DNA of 43,379 nucleotides from Glo-17 sp964549735 (GCA_964549735.1 CAZJWO010000016.1:1-43379); one strand, 5' to 3'; shown: positions 1 through 9,175, counted from the first letter of the stretch. The notes: generated by a model not told the origin, from the sequence alone. Made by a program: numbers and translations.

Positions 1-46
1 TACACCCTATCCTACACTCTTTCCCTACACGACGCTCTTCCGATCT
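1..46 (+). other. Illumina TruSeq dual-index adapter (assembly artefact)
   Basis: Bases 14-46 match the 33-nt TruSeq read-1 adapter, from ACACTCTTTCCC to CTCTTCCGATCT. Bases 1-5 (TACAC) match the end of the P5 flow-cell arm, and bases 6-13 (CCTATCCT) match the known i5 index D503. The three parts occur in the exact order of a dual-indexed library molecule. This is untrimmed sequencing adapter joined to genomic DNA at base 47; it is not part of the genome. Confidence 0.97.
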
Positions 47-2127
47 GCAGCTACAACGATCCGCTGCGCCGCGTGCTGTCCGTCGCGGCGACGTCCCCGA
101 ACGACACGAAGTCGAGCTTCTCCAGCTACGGCACCTGGGTCGACCTCTCGGCCCCGGGCGAGCAGATCTACACGACGCACTACAACTACGTCAGCGAGCA
201 GAGCACCTACACCACGACGCAGGGCACCAGCTTCTCGTCGCCGCTGGCGGCCGGCGCTGCGGCGCTGGTCTGGTCTTCGAACCTCTCGCTGACCCCCGCC
301 CAGGTCTCCAGCATCCTGCGCGACAGCTGCGACAACCTCGACGCGCTCAACCCGGCCTACGCGGGCAAGCTCGGCGCTGGCCGGATCAACCTCCTGCGCG
401 CCCTCGGCGACAACGTCCAGGAAGTGCCCGGCGAATTCCTCCTGCTGCGCGACGCCGTGCACAGCGCTTCGGTCGGCGACACGATCAAGGTGCTGGCCAG
501 CCATCCGCTGCAGACGGTCACCCTGCTCGGCAAGAGTCTGCAGATCCTCGGCGGCTACGCCGAGGGCTACGTCGTGCGCGATCCGCTCGGCACGCCGACC
601 GTAATCTCCGGCAACGCGGACAATTCGGCGGTCCAGTATTCCGGAGCGGTCGACCAGACCAGCGTGCTCGACGGCTTCCGCCTGCAGGACGGCGGCGGCC
701 GCCTCTTCACGAACCCGTTCAGCGGGCGCTATGGCGGCGGCATGCTCTTGAACGGCATCTCGCCGACCCTGCGCAATCTCGTGTTCACGAACAACGCCGT
801 CGGCAGCGGCTCGACGCTGGGCCTGGGCGGCGCCCTCGCCCTGGTCAATTCCCAGGCGACGCTCGAGAACGTCGTCATCGAGAACAACACCGGCATCCGC
901 GGCGCGGGCGTCTTCATCTACGGCGGTTCGCCGACGTTGACGGACGTCGTGATCGCCGACAACGTCCTGCTGACCACCAATCCATCGCATCAACCACTCG
1001 GCGGCGGTCTGCATATCCTGGATGCCGCGGTCACGCTGAACAACGTGCAGATCAGCGGCCATCTCGACGCCGTCCAGGGCGGCGGCCTCTACGCGTCGAG
1101 CTTGAGCACGCCGCCGGCGGTGACGATGACCGGCGGCGAGGTCAGCGACAACACGGCCGACGAATACGGGGCCGGCGTCTACATCGACAGCGGCACGTTG
1201 GATATCTCAGACGCCGTCTTCAGCGGCAACGCGCGCTCCGTCTCGGCGACCTATCTCGCCGGCGGCGCTCTCTACGCGCACGGGACCGCGGTGACCGTAT
1301 CCGGAGCGACGATCGCGCAGAATCTCGCGAACAGCGGCGCGGCCGCCCTGCTGGACGCCTGCCCCACCGTGGAGATGACCGGCACGTTGATCATCCGCAA
1401 CACAGGCCTGCAGTTCGGTCCCAACCTCTATATCGAGACCTGCGGCGACGCGCAGCTCGCCAACCTCACGCTGGCGGACAACCACGGCAACACCGGCCGT
1501 TCCGGCTTGTTCGCCTCCGATACGCCGATCACGGTCAGCAACACGATCAGCGCCTTCAACACGGGCGGCAGCGGCGCCGCCAACGGCATCTTCATCATCG
1601 GCGCCACCCCCACGCTGACCTGCAACAACGTCTTCGGCAACAGCGGCGCCGCGTACGGCGGCGTTACCGATCCGACGGGCACGAACGGCAACATCGCCGC
1701 CGATCCGCTGTTCTGCGATCGCGACGCGGACGACTACCGCATCCAGGTCGGCAGCCCCTGCTCGCCGGACGAGAGCGGAGCCTGCGGGCTCATCGGCGCC
1801 CTGGACGTCTGCGATTCCGCCAACAGCGTCGCCGATCCCGCCGCGCCGCTGGCGTTCCGCATCGAGGCGAACTTCCCGAACCCCTTCAACCCCTCGACCA
1901 CGATCCGCTTCGCGACGCCGGCGGCCGCGCGCACGACCGTGGTCGTCTACGATCTCAAGGGACGACTGATCAAGCAGCTCCTGGACGCCGATCTGCCGGC
2001 CAGCGCCCACGCGGTGCAATGGCACGGCGACGACCACCGCGGCCGGAGCGTGGCGACCGGCGTCTACTTCTACAGGGTGACCAGCGGCGAGCACACCGCC
2101 GTCGGCCGCATGGCGTTGATCAAGTAG
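47..2127 (+). CDS. S8 (subtilisin-like) serine protease with beta-helix and C-terminal sorting-type domain, 5'-truncated
   Basis: The reading frame is open from the adapter junction, so the N-terminus (signal peptide, catalytic Asp and His) is missing. The first ~130 residues are the end of a subtilase fold: SAPG, then GTSFSSP holding the catalytic Ser, then the final helix with LGAGRINLLRAL. About 450 residues of repeating GG/NN-rich strands follow, as in a right-handed parallel beta-helix. The last ~85 residues carry NFPNPFNPSTTIRF, VYDLKGR and GVYFYRV, typical of the FlgD-Ig/type-A C-terminal domains on secreted proteins of FCB-group bacteria. Likely a secreted or surface protease. A hairpin terminator follows. 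Confidence 0.85.
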
Positions 2128-2169
2128 CGCGGCTATCTTGCGCCGCGGAACGTGACCGCGCGAACAGAG

Positions 2170-2193
2170 GGGACCCGCCGCCGGGCGGGTCCC
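2170..2193 (+). terminator. GC-rich hairpin after the protease gene
   Basis: A perfect 10-bp stem (GGGACCCGCC with GGCGGGTCCC) closes a 4-nt loop, followed only by TT. It lies 43 nt after the protease stop and before queF. Likely a terminator, although the T-tract is weak. Confidence 0.6.
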
Positions 2194-2262
2194 TTGCCAC
2201 CTCGGCAGGGGGTGCCGCCGGCCCGTCGTGGCGACTCGTTGCGGCCCCCGCAGGAGTCTTTC

Positions 2263-2643
2263 ATGAGCACGAAGCCCTCGCGCAGCCTGGAGACTTTCGC
2301 CAACCCCGCGCCGGACCGCGACTACGAGATCGTCTTCGACTGTCCCGAGTTCACCTGCCTCTGCCCGCTGACCGGCCAACCCGATTTCGCCCGCTTCGAG
2401 ATCACGTATATCCCCGACAAGTACTGCCTCGAGCTCAAGTCGCTGAAGCTCTACCTTTGGAGCTATCGCGACGAGGGCGCCTTCCATGAGGCCGTCACCA
2501 ACCGGATCCTCGACGATCTGGTGGCCGCTTGCCGCCCGCGCCTGCTGGAGGTGGCCGGTGACTGGTTCGTGCGCGGCGGGATCACGACCCGGGTGCGGGC
2601 GACGTACATCGACCCGCAGTGGCGCGAGGCGGAGGCGGACTGA
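2263..2643 (+). CDS. queF: NADPH-dependent 7-cyano-7-deazaguanine reductase QueF (type I)
   Basis: 126 residues, the size of single-domain QueF. It reduces the nitrile preQ0 to preQ1 in queuosine biosynthesis, in the cytoplasm. The catalytic region reads LCPLTGQPDF with nucleophile Cys34 and general acid Asp41, the same 7-residue spacing as Cys55/Asp62 of the B. subtilis enzyme. The family signature LELKSLKLYLWSYRD follows. The ATG at 2263 was chosen for the AGGAG at 2252-2256 and because homology starts just after it; an in-frame extension to 2152 has no support. queG lies nearby on the opposite strand, so two steps of the pathway are neighbours. Confidence 0.95.
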   Translation: MSTKPSRSLETFANPAPDRDYEIVFDCPEFTCLCPLTGQPDFARFEITYIPDKYCLELKSLKLYLWSYRDEGAFHEAVTNRILDDLVAACRPRLLEVAGDWFVRGGITTRVRATYIDPQWREAEAD

Positions 2644-2666
2644 GCGTCCCGCCGGGAACTGCCTTC

Positions 2667-2734
2667 CGGACAGTGGTAGCGCGCGACGCGGCATGTTCGC
2701 TTGCGCATGCGGCGTCGCGCGCTACCGCTGTCCG
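2667..2734. repeat. 29-bp near-perfect inverted repeat between convergent queF and amrS
   Basis: Left arm 2667-2695 and right arm 2706-2734 pair over 29 positions with one G.U wobble and one mismatch, around a 10-nt loop. The amrS stop codon (2722-2724) is inside the right arm. It may be a bidirectional terminator, but the stem is unusually long and has no T-tract, so a REP-like or transcript-end-protecting element is also possible. Confidence 0.75.
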
Positions 2735-3729
2735 GGGGCAAGCACCACGGGCACCGCCTGGCCGCACGCCGGACATGCCGCCGAGGCGAGGCGGCACTCG
2801 GCGCGGTAGCCGCGCCGCGCGATGACGACCTCGCCGCAGGATGGACAGCGCGTCTCGCGCCAGGCGGGCAGCTCGATGTTCCCGGCATAGACGTAGCGCA
2901 ACCGTTCGGCGCAGATCCGGGCCGCGCGCTCGAGCGCGGCCGGCGGCGTCGCCGGCGCGTCGAAACGGTAGTCGGGGTGGTAAGCCGACAGATGCAGCGG
3001 GATGTCCGGCGAGAGGGCGGCCACGATGTCGCGCAACTCGGTGAACTGCGCGTCGCTGTCGTTGTGACCGGGGATGACCAGCTGCGTGACCTCCAGATGG
3101 ACTCCGCCCGCGTGCAGTGCCGTCAGTGTCGCGAGCACCGGAGCGAGCGCCCCCCGGCACACTTCGCGGTAGAAGCGGTCGTCCGTGCTCTTGAGGTCGA
3201 TGTTCGCCGCGTCCAGCCAGGGCAGCAGTTCGGCCAGCGGTTCGGGATTCAGATACCCGTTGCTGACGACCACGTTGACCAGACCCGCGGCGCGCGCCAG
3301 GCGCGCCGTGTCGCGCACGAACTCGAACCACACCAGCGGCTCGCTGTAGGTGTAGCAGATCCCGACCGAACGCTGCTCGCGGGCGAGGCGGACCACCGCG
3401 GCGGGATCCAGGTCTTCGGTCGGGCCGGTCGTCGCGCGGCTGATCCGCCAGTTCTGGCAGAACGCGCAGTGCAGGTTGCAGCCCAGGGCGGCGATCGACA
3501 GGATGGACCGCCCCGGCAGATAATGGTAGAGCGGCTTCTTCTCCATGGGGTCGAGCCCGGCCGCCACCACCTTGCCGTACTGCAACGCGATCATCCTGCC
3601 GGCGCGGTTGCCGCGCGTGCCGCAGGGACCATCCTGGCCGGGGCGCAGCTTGCAGGCGACCGGGCAGAGCCGGCAGCGCACCTCTTGCCCGTCCAGAGCC
3701 TGCCAATACGCCGCCACGACCTCGCTCAT
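2722..3729 (-). CDS. amrS: AmmeMemoRadiSam-type radical SAM enzyme (PflA-related)
   Basis: 335 residues. The radical SAM cluster motif is CNLHCAFC (Cys84, Cys88, Cys91). An N-terminal Cys-rich segment (CRLCPVACKL, then CGTRGN) and a C-terminal CPSC/CPAC zinc-ribbon-like segment match the AmrS family, which resembles pyruvate-formate-lyase-activating enzymes. The physiological substrate of this family is poorly defined. The partner genes normally named with it (Memo and AMMECR1 homologues) are not in the window. Its ATG overlaps the queG stop by 4 nt (ATGA), so it is translationally coupled as the last gene of the operon. Confidence 0.87.
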   Translation of the reverse strand: MSEVVAAYWQALDGQEVRCRLCPVACKLRPGQDGPCGTRGNRAGRMIALQYGKVVAAGLDPMEKKPLYHYLPGRSILSIAALGCNLHCAFCQNWRISRATTGPTEDLDPAAVVRLAREQRSVGICYTYSEPLVWFEFVRDTARLARAAGLVNVVVSNGYLNPEPLAELLPWLDAANIDLKSTDDRFYREVCRGALAPVLATLTALHAGGVHLEVTQLVIPGHNDSDAQFTELRDIVAALSPDIPLHLSAYHPDYRFDAPATPPAALERAARICAERLRYVYAGNIELPAWRETRCPSCGEVVIARRGYRAECRLASAACPACGQAVPVVLAPGQR

Positions 3730-4925
3730 GACCGCTCCTCGAGCCGCGCCGCCGCCCAGGCGGCGACCGCGCGGACCTCCGGGTCCCGATCCGCCGACGC
3801 GACCCGCCGCACCACCTCCAGAAGATCGATCCGCCCGGTGTTCGCGGCCACCACCAGCGCGTTGCGGCGCAGTCCTTCCGGGTGGGCGCGCCACAGCGGC
3901 GTGCGGCGCAGACGCGCGCGGAACTCCTCGCTCGACATGGCGATGAGGTCGGCCAGCTCGAGATCGGCGTGCGGAGGCGACGGCGCGTACGCGGGCGGCG
4001 GCGGCGGCAACTCCGCGCGCGCGGCCTGCCGCACCGCCTTCCCGTTCCACGGACAGACTTGCTGGCACACGTCGCAACCGAACAGGCGCGCGCCCTGTAA
4101 CGCGCGTTCGTCCGCGGGCGCGCGGCCTTGCCACTCGATCGTCCAGGTCGAAAGGCAGCGGCCGGCGTCGAGCACGAACGGCGCCGTGAACGCCTGCGTC
4201 GGACAGGCGTCCAGGCAGCGCGTGCAGTGTCCGCAGCGGCTCGTTTCCTGGCGAGGCGGCACGCCGCGCGGCGCCACCGCGTAGAGCGGCCGCGGCGCTC
4301 CGGCGAGGTCGGCGAGGTGCAGGTTCGCCGGCGCGACCGCCAGCAGGAGACCCGAGCCGAGCCGTTCATGGATCAGGCAGGTGTTCTTGCCGACGAAGCC
4401 GAGGCCGGCCGCCGCCGCCCAATCGCGTTCGAGGTAGGGGCCGGTGTCGACGGCGGGATACGCCGCCAGCTCGGGCCAGACCGCCTGCAGGTCGCGCAGC
4501 ACGCCTTCGACCGCGCGCAACAGGACCGCGTGGTAGTCTTCGCCGCGGGCGTAGCGAGCCACGTGCGCCAACCACGCGCCGGGCGGGCCTGCAGCCGCCG
4601 CCTCGCCGGAGGGCGGAACGGGTTCCGGCGCAGCGTCTGATGGCGGCCAACCGTCGGTATACCGTTGCGCGAAGGCGAACATCGTCTGTGCCCAGGGCCG
4701 GCGGCGGCGCGGGTCGGCGCGGTCGTCCCGCGTGCGCGACAGGTAGGCCAGGCCGCCGTGGCGCCCGCGGTCGAGCCAGTCGCGCCAGGCGGCGGCGTGC
4801 GGGGCCGGGCCATCCAGCGGCACGGCACCTGCGAGGTCGATGCCATGCCGCGGACACGCCACGGCCAACTGCGCCGCGAGGTCCGCCGCCGAAACGCGCG
4901 GACCGTCCGCCGGCGGCCGCCTCAT
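3726..4925 (-). CDS. queG: Epoxyqueuosine reductase QueG
   Basis: 399 residues. QueG uses cobalamin and two [4Fe-4S] clusters to reduce epoxyqueuosine to queuosine in tRNA. The Cys ligands are visible: CGHCTRCLDACP (231, 234, 237, 241) and CDVCQQVCP (284, 287, 291) plus Cys257. The catalytic Asp is Asp160 in VDTGP. The last ~50 residues look like a HEAT-repeat tail, as in QueG. The start ATG overlaps the upstream gene's stop (ATGA) and the stop overlaps amrS, giving a tightly coupled three-gene operon. An Ala/Pro-rich insert around residues 95-118 is longer than I would expect. Confidence 0.93.
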   Translation of the reverse strand: MRRPPADGPRVSAADLAAQLAVACPRHGIDLAGAVPLDGPAPHAAAWRDWLDRGRHGGLAYLSRTRDDRADPRRRRPWAQTMFAFAQRYTDGWPPSDAAPEPVPPSGEAAAAGPPGAWLAHVARYARGEDYHAVLLRAVEGVLRDLQAVWPELAAYPAVDTGPYLERDWAAAAGLGFVGKNTCLIHERLGSGLLLAVAPANLHLADLAGAPRPLYAVAPRGVPPRQETSRCGHCTRCLDACPTQAFTAPFVLDAGRCLSTWTIEWQGRAPADERALQGARLFGCDVCQQVCPWNGKAVRQAARAELPPPPPAYAPSPPHADLELADLIAMSSEEFRARLRRTPLWRAHPEGLRRNALVVAANTGRIDLLEVVRRVASADRDPEVRAVAAWAAARLEERS

Positions 4926-5872
4926 GCCGGTCGCATCCTCTGCAGAGCCTCTTGGTAGCCTGCTTCGAGCCGCCGCATGACATCGGCCACGGCCGGGATG
5001 TCATCGATCATGCCGCTGACCTGCCCGATCTCGAGCTCGCCGTCCTCGAGGTCGCCCTCGAGCATGCCGCGGCGGGCGCGACCCTCGCCGAGGTGCGCGG
5101 CGAGCTCCTCGCGCGTGGCACCGCGCAGCTCGAGCGCCGCGATCTCCTCGCTGAAACGGTTGCGCAGCAGGCGCACCGGCACGTGGCGCTTCAGCATGAG
5201 CATGGTCTCGTCGCAGCCGGCCGCCACCACGCGCTCCTTGAACGCCTGGTGCCCGCTGGATTCCCGCGTGATGGCGAAGCGCGAGCCGATCTGCACACCG
5301 TCGGCGCCGAGCGCCATGCAGGCCGCCCACTGGGCGCCGGTGGCGATGCCGCCGGCCGCAACGACCGGGATCGCCACGGCCGCCACGCACTGGGGCACCA
5401 GCACGAGCGTCGTCAATTCTTCGCGGCCGTTGTGACCGCCGGCCTCGAAACCTTCGCAGACGACCGCGTCGCAACCGGCTTCTTCGCACTTGCGCGCGAG
5501 CACCGGCGAGGCCACGACGTGCAGGACCGTGCAGCCGTGCGCCTTCAGCTTGCCGACGACGCGGCGCGGCGAACCGGCGCTGGTGACGAACAGGCGCACG
5601 CCGGCGGCCAGCGCCAGCTCCAGGATCTCGGCGCTGTGCGGGTAGAGCAACGGCACATTGACGCCGAACGGACGCTCGGTCAGCGCGCGGCACTTCTGCA
5701 GCTGCTGCGCGAAGACGTCCGGGCGCATGCTGCCCGAACCGAGCAGGCCGAGGCCGCCGGCGTCGGCCACGGCGGCGGCGAGTCGGGCGCCGCTCATGTA
5801 GACCATGCCGCCCTGGATGATCGGTTTCTCGATACCGAGCAGGCGGCAGAGGCGATTGCCGGACCAGTCCAT
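4922..5872 (-). CDS. Nitronate monooxygenase / FabK-like FMN protein
   Basis: 316 residues forming an FMN-binding TIM barrel of the NMO/2-nitropropane dioxygenase family, which also includes the enoyl-ACP reductase FabK. Visible features are PIIQGGM near the N-terminus, the signature CEGFEAGGHNG with His147, AAGGIATG, and GADGVQIGSRF for phosphate binding. The family signature cannot separate a nitronate oxidase from a FabK-type reductase. The ATG at 5872 was chosen for the GAGGAG 7-8 nt upstream; the frame stays open to 5998 but without homology. First gene of the nmo-queG-amrS operon; its link to queuosine is not obvious. Confidence 0.85.
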   Translation of the reverse strand: MDWSGNRLCRLLGIEKPIIQGGMVYMSGARLAAAVADAGGLGLLGSGSMRPDVFAQQLQKCRALTERPFGVNVPLLYPHSAEILELALAAGVRLFVTSAGSPRRVVGKLKAHGCTVLHVVASPVLARKCEEAGCDAVVCEGFEAGGHNGREELTTLVLVPQCVAAVAIPVVAAGGIATGAQWAACMALGADGVQIGSRFAITRESSGHQAFKERVVAAGCDETMLMLKRHVPVRLLRNRFSEEIAALELRGATREELAAHLGEGRARRGMLEGDLEDGELEIGQVSGMIDDIPAVADVMRRLEAGYQEALQRMRPA

Positions 5873-5929
5873 GTCGTGGCTCCTCGACGCCGGCTCGCCG
5901 GCATCACGCGTCTTCGACGCGCCCTTCGT

Positions 5930-5959
5930 TGTATACAGGGTCGGATCGGCCGCGGACAA
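5930..5959 (-). promoter_or_regulatory. Putative sigma-70-type promoter of the nmo-queG-amrS operon
   Basis: On the minus strand, TTGTCC (5959-5954) and TATACA (5935-5930) are 18 nt apart. Transcription would start near 5923, leaving a leader of about 50 nt. Each box matches consensus at four of six positions. Prediction only. Confidence 0.4.
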
Positions 5960-6078
5960 CCGCCAATCGCCGGCGCTTGCGTCAGCGGACCAGGCCACCG
6001 CCGCGGCGGGAGAACAGAATAGAAAAAGAATCGCAATCTCGGTTGGGCGGATATTCCGTGCGCGGAGACAATCATCCT

Positions 6079-6108
6079 TTGAAATCCTACCGCCGTGTCG
6101 GCTATGTT
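6079..6108 (+). promoter_or_regulatory. Putative sigma-70-type promoter of the mtrAB-like genes
   Basis: TTGAAA (6079-6084) and TATGTT (6103-6108) are separated by 18 nt, in a locally AT-richer stretch. The predicted start is near 6115, about 37 nt ahead of the decaheme cytochrome ATG, which has GGGAGG at 6141-6146. Confidence 0.5.
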
Positions 6109-6151
6109 AGCCCCAGTCACTGTTCCGGGCCGCATCGCACGGGAGGTTCTC

Positions 6152-7081
6152 ATGCGCGGTTTCATCTGTCTGGTCGGCTGCCTGGCGGTCCTGCTGATGG
6201 GGCAGGCTGCCGACGGCGGCGGCAACCACCTGGATCGTTTCGAGGTGCCCGCCGGCGCCCAGTATATCGGTTCCGCAGATTGCAGCATGTGCCATGAGGA
6301 TGTCGTCGCGTTCTACCGGCATTCGCCGCATGCTCCCGAGCGCGGACTGTCGGTGCCGGGAACTGGCGTCTACGGCTGCGAGGCCTGCCACGGCCCGAGC
6401 AGCCTGCACGTCGAAGGCGGCGGCGACGGCTGGGTGCTGACCGGCGCCATGCTCAACGGCCTGGACGGCGACCGGCGCGCCGCCATGTGCACGCAGTGCC
6501 ACGTCAGCATGGACCTGCACTATCCCGACAGTCCGCATGCCGGCACGGGAATCGGTTGCGCCGACTGCCACGGCGATCAGGTGCACTACGGCAGCAAGAC
6601 GAGGCCGGCGGGCGACTTCCGCAACCAGACCGAGTTCTGCTTGCAGTGCCATGCCGCGGTGGTGGCCGAGTTCCGCCTGCCGTTCCGGCACCGGGTGCTG
6701 GAGGGGCAGATGTCGTGCAGCGATTGCCACGACCATCACCGGGGGCTGGACCCCGCCGCCTGGGACGGCGTCAACCAGACCTGCCTGGGCTGCCATCCCC
6801 AGATGGCCGGTCCGTTCGTCTTCGAGCACAGCGCGGTCAGCGGCGAGGAGTGCCTGAGCTGCCACCGCCCGCACGGCTCGCACCATGACAAGATGCTGGC
6901 GCAGGACGGCAACAGCCTCTGCCTGCAGTGCCACTTCGAGGTGACCTTCCGCGCCGAAGACAACTGGGGCGACTGGGGCCGCTTCAGCCATGCCGGCCTG
7001 CTGGCCGGCGAAGCGCGCTGCTACGACTGCCATCGCGAGGTCCATGGTTCGAACGTGTCCCCCAGCTTACGGGATCGGTAA
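6152..7081 (+). CDS. Periplasmic decaheme c-type cytochrome, MtrA/DmsE family
   Basis: 309 residues with an N-terminal signal peptide (hydrophobic run to about residue 19, cleavage near GQA-A) and exactly ten CXXCH haem c sites (from CSMCH to CYDCH). That number, the length and the two-halves arrangement match MtrA/DmsE, the periplasmic wire that inserts into an outer-membrane porin to carry electrons across the outer membrane. The ATG at 6152 has GGGAGG upstream. The next gene, an MtrB-like porin, starts 13 nt after the stop, with its Shine-Dalgarno touching this stop codon. No MtrC-like surface cytochrome follows directly. Confidence 0.9.
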   Translation: MRGFICLVGCLAVLLMGQAADGGGNHLDRFEVPAGAQYIGSADCSMCHEDVVAFYRHSPHAPERGLSVPGTGVYGCEACHGPSSLHVEGGGDGWVLTGAMLNGLDGDRRAAMCTQCHVSMDLHYPDSPHAGTGIGCADCHGDQVHYGSKTRPAGDFRNQTEFCLQCHAAVVAEFRLPFRHRVLEGQMSCSDCHDHHRGLDPAAWDGVNQTCLGCHPQMAGPFVFEHSAVSGEECLSCHRPHGSHHDKMLAQDGNSLCLQCHFEVTFRAEDNWGDWGRFSHAGLLAGEARCYDCHREVHGSNVSPSLRDR

Positions 7082-7094
7082 AGGAGGCCGGGTC

Positions 7095-9035
7095 ATGAAG
7101 AGCTTACTGACGACGACCGCGACCGCGCTGATCCTGGCCCTCGCGCTGCCGCTGGCGGCCGCCGTGGCTGCCGCGGAGCTGCCGGCGCAAGCGCAGCGCA
7201 TCTGGGCGCCGGCGGGCGACGAGATCGGCACGCAGAACCACGCGACGGCGACCGTGCTCAGCAACGAGGACAAGGGCGACGAGGCCAAAGCCGCCGAAGA
7301 CTGGGCGCTGCTCGGTGGCACGTTCGGCTACGGCCTGTTCAACTACCAGCGCCGCGCCGAGTCGAGCCATCTGCTGGTCCTGCGCGGCGCGGGCGGCAAC
7401 CTGGAAGGCTCGGGGCTGGCCGGGGATGTCGCGCTGCGCAGCGCGGCGCCCGGAATCTACGGCTTGCGCCTCGCCTACGGCGCCCACGACCTGTATTACG
7501 ACCGCGACAGCGAGATGCGGTCGCCGTCGTTCCCGCTGCCGCCGGCACCGCCGGCCCTCGCGGGCGCGCCGCACCTGAGCTGGCGGCGCGGCGTCATGGA
7601 CCTCCGCTACCAGGTGCGCGACGGTCTGCAGGTCGCGGGCGGCTTGAGCGATCTGCGCCGCGAGGGCCGCAAGTCGAGCCTGCTGCGCGGCTCCTGGGCG
7701 AGCGGCGACTTCCCGCCGGCCGTGCAGGCCGTCGACACGCGCGTTTACGAATTGTGGGTGGGCGGCACGCACCGCACGGGACGTCTGGCCTCCGAACTGC
7801 GCCTCGGCATGCGGGGCAGCGACGGCAGCCGCGACCACCAGCGGCTGGAGCGGCACATCTACGACGACGATCGCAAGGAATACCAGGGCCGCCTGAGCGC
7901 GGCGTACGACGTCAGCCCGGACACGCGGCTGCTCGTGCACGGCGGCCTGGCTCGCCTCGAGCACCTCGGCACGGAATCGTGGGGAACGCAGATGCGCTCC
8001 GCCGCCGTCGACGGCGACACCGAGACGCAGGTCGGCCAGCTGGCCGTCTTGTCGCGGCTCGCCCCGGCGACGACGCTGCGCGCCTCGGCGAGGTTCTCGG
8101 CCCAACGCTCCGATATCCGCGTCGATGAGGACCGGAGCATCCTGTACGCCGCCGACCGCAGCCGCGATCGGCAGGACTACCGCCTGGTCGTCGACAACGC
8201 CAGCCTGCGCGACACCCGCCTGCGCCTGCAGTATCGCTTCAGCAAGATCAGCCAGGAGGATGCCACGGCGACGGACGACCGTCCCGACTGGAACCCCGGC
8301 GACACCCAGACCCTCGATCAGCAGACGACGCGGCACGATGTGTCGTTGCAGTCGCGCACCCGCCTCAACCGCCAGGCGCGGCTGAAGCTCGGCCTGCAGT
8401 ACATGACCGTCGACGTCGATCAGGACCGCACCTGGGACACTGCCTCGGGCGAGGCCTGGTACGGGGTCCTCGGCGATCACAAGCGGTCCCGCCTGGGCTG
8501 GGACGTCGCCTTGCAGCTGCGCCCGCGGCCCGATCTGCCGGTCGACCTCGGATACCAGGGCCGCGACCAGACCTTCGAACGCACCGAGGCGGGCGGCGAG
8601 ACCACGTGGCGGGCCAACCGCCTCTTCGCCAACGCCAACTGGCTGGCCGAACGCCGGCTGACGGTCTACGGCATGGTCTCTTACGGCAAGGAGACGTACG
8701 AGCTGACCGGCGTGCAGGACCCCGCCGCCGGCATGGGCGCCTTCAACTACGACGGCACGACCCTGCGCTTCATGCCGGGCGCCGTGCTGCAACTCGCCCG
8801 CACCCTGCAGATCGAGGGCATGTACGAGGCGATCCGCTACGAGAACGCCGGCCACGAATCGGCGCACCTCGACGCCGTCCAGGCCGATCACGACCGCGGA
8901 CTGGTGCGCGCGAGGTGGCAGGCGCGGCCGCAGCTGGCCGTCAGCCTGAGCTATCAGCGTCACATGTTCGACGAGAATCGCTGGGACGATTACATCCAGG
9001 ACCTCTACGCCGTCTCGCTCAGCGGCACATTCTAG
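7095..9035 (+). CDS. Outer-membrane beta-barrel porin, MtrB/PioB family
   Basis: 646 residues with a signal peptide (hydrophobic residues ~8-25, AAA-type cleavage) and many alternating amphipathic strands rich in Arg, Asp, Tyr and Leu. The protein ends in Phe, as expected for an outer-membrane barrel. It is slightly shorter than Shewanella MtrB. The order decaheme cytochrome then porin is the standard conduit pair; the porin sheathes the cytochrome. I see no cysteine, so the N-terminal CXXC of some MtrB proteins is missing. The ATG at 7095 is preceded by AAGGAGG at 7081-7087. Family assignment rests on context plus overall barrel character. Confidence 0.83.
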   Translation: MKSLLTTTATALILALALPLAAAVAAAELPAQAQRIWAPAGDEIGTQNHATATVLSNEDKGDEAKAAEDWALLGGTFGYGLFNYQRRAESSHLLVLRGAGGNLEGSGLAGDVALRSAAPGIYGLRLAYGAHDLYYDRDSEMRSPSFPLPPAPPALAGAPHLSWRRGVMDLRYQVRDGLQVAGGLSDLRREGRKSSLLRGSWASGDFPPAVQAVDTRVYELWVGGTHRTGRLASELRLGMRGSDGSRDHQRLERHIYDDDRKEYQGRLSAAYDVSPDTRLLVHGGLARLEHLGTESWGTQMRSAAVDGDTETQVGQLAVLSRLAPATTLRASARFSAQRSDIRVDEDRSILYAADRSRDRQDYRLVVDNASLRDTRLRLQYRFSKISQEDATATDDRPDWNPGDTQTLDQQTTRHDVSLQSRTRLNRQARLKLGLQYMTVDVDQDRTWDTASGEAWYGVLGDHKRSRLGWDVALQLRPRPDLPVDLGYQGRDQTFERTEAGGETTWRANRLFANANWLAERRLTVYGMVSYGKETYELTGVQDPAAGMGAFNYDGTTLRFMPGAVLQLARTLQIEGMYEAIRYENAGHESAHLDAVQADHDRGLVRARWQARPQLAVSLSYQRHMFDENRWDDYIQDLYAVSLSGTF

Positions 9036-9074
9036 ACCGCGCTCTGGTCGGCGCTGGCCGGCGAGCCGGCGCGG

Positions 9075-9119
9075 CGAAACGGCAGCGGGCCCCGTCATGG
9101 CGGGGCCCGCCGCGTTTCG
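9075..9119 (+). terminator. Nested hairpin terminator after the porin gene
   Basis: An inner perfect 10-bp stem (9085-9094 with 9101-9110, loop TCATGG) sits inside an outer 6-bp stem, CGAAAC (9075-9080) with GTTTCG (9114-9119). It lies 40 nt after the porin stop and separates the conduit genes from the regulator/cytochrome unit. Confidence 0.65.
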
Positions 9120-9153
9120 GCGCCGTCGATCGCCCCCAATGAAATCCACTCGC

Positions 9154-9164
9154 ATTGTCACAAT
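9154..9164. promoter_or_regulatory. Palindromic site upstream of the TetR gene
   Basis: ATTGTCACAAT is a perfect inverted repeat of two 5-bp half-sites around a central C, just upstream of the candidate -35 box of the TetR gene. TetR repressors often bind such palindromes near their own promoter, but this site is short. Inference. Confidence 0.35.
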
Positions 9165-9175
9165 AAAAACAGATC

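Noticed and set aside
2128..2262. preQ1 riboswitch ahead of queF
   Set aside because: Only a terminator-like hairpin is present; no preQ1 aptamer consensus (C-rich loop plus A-rich tail pairing) is seen.
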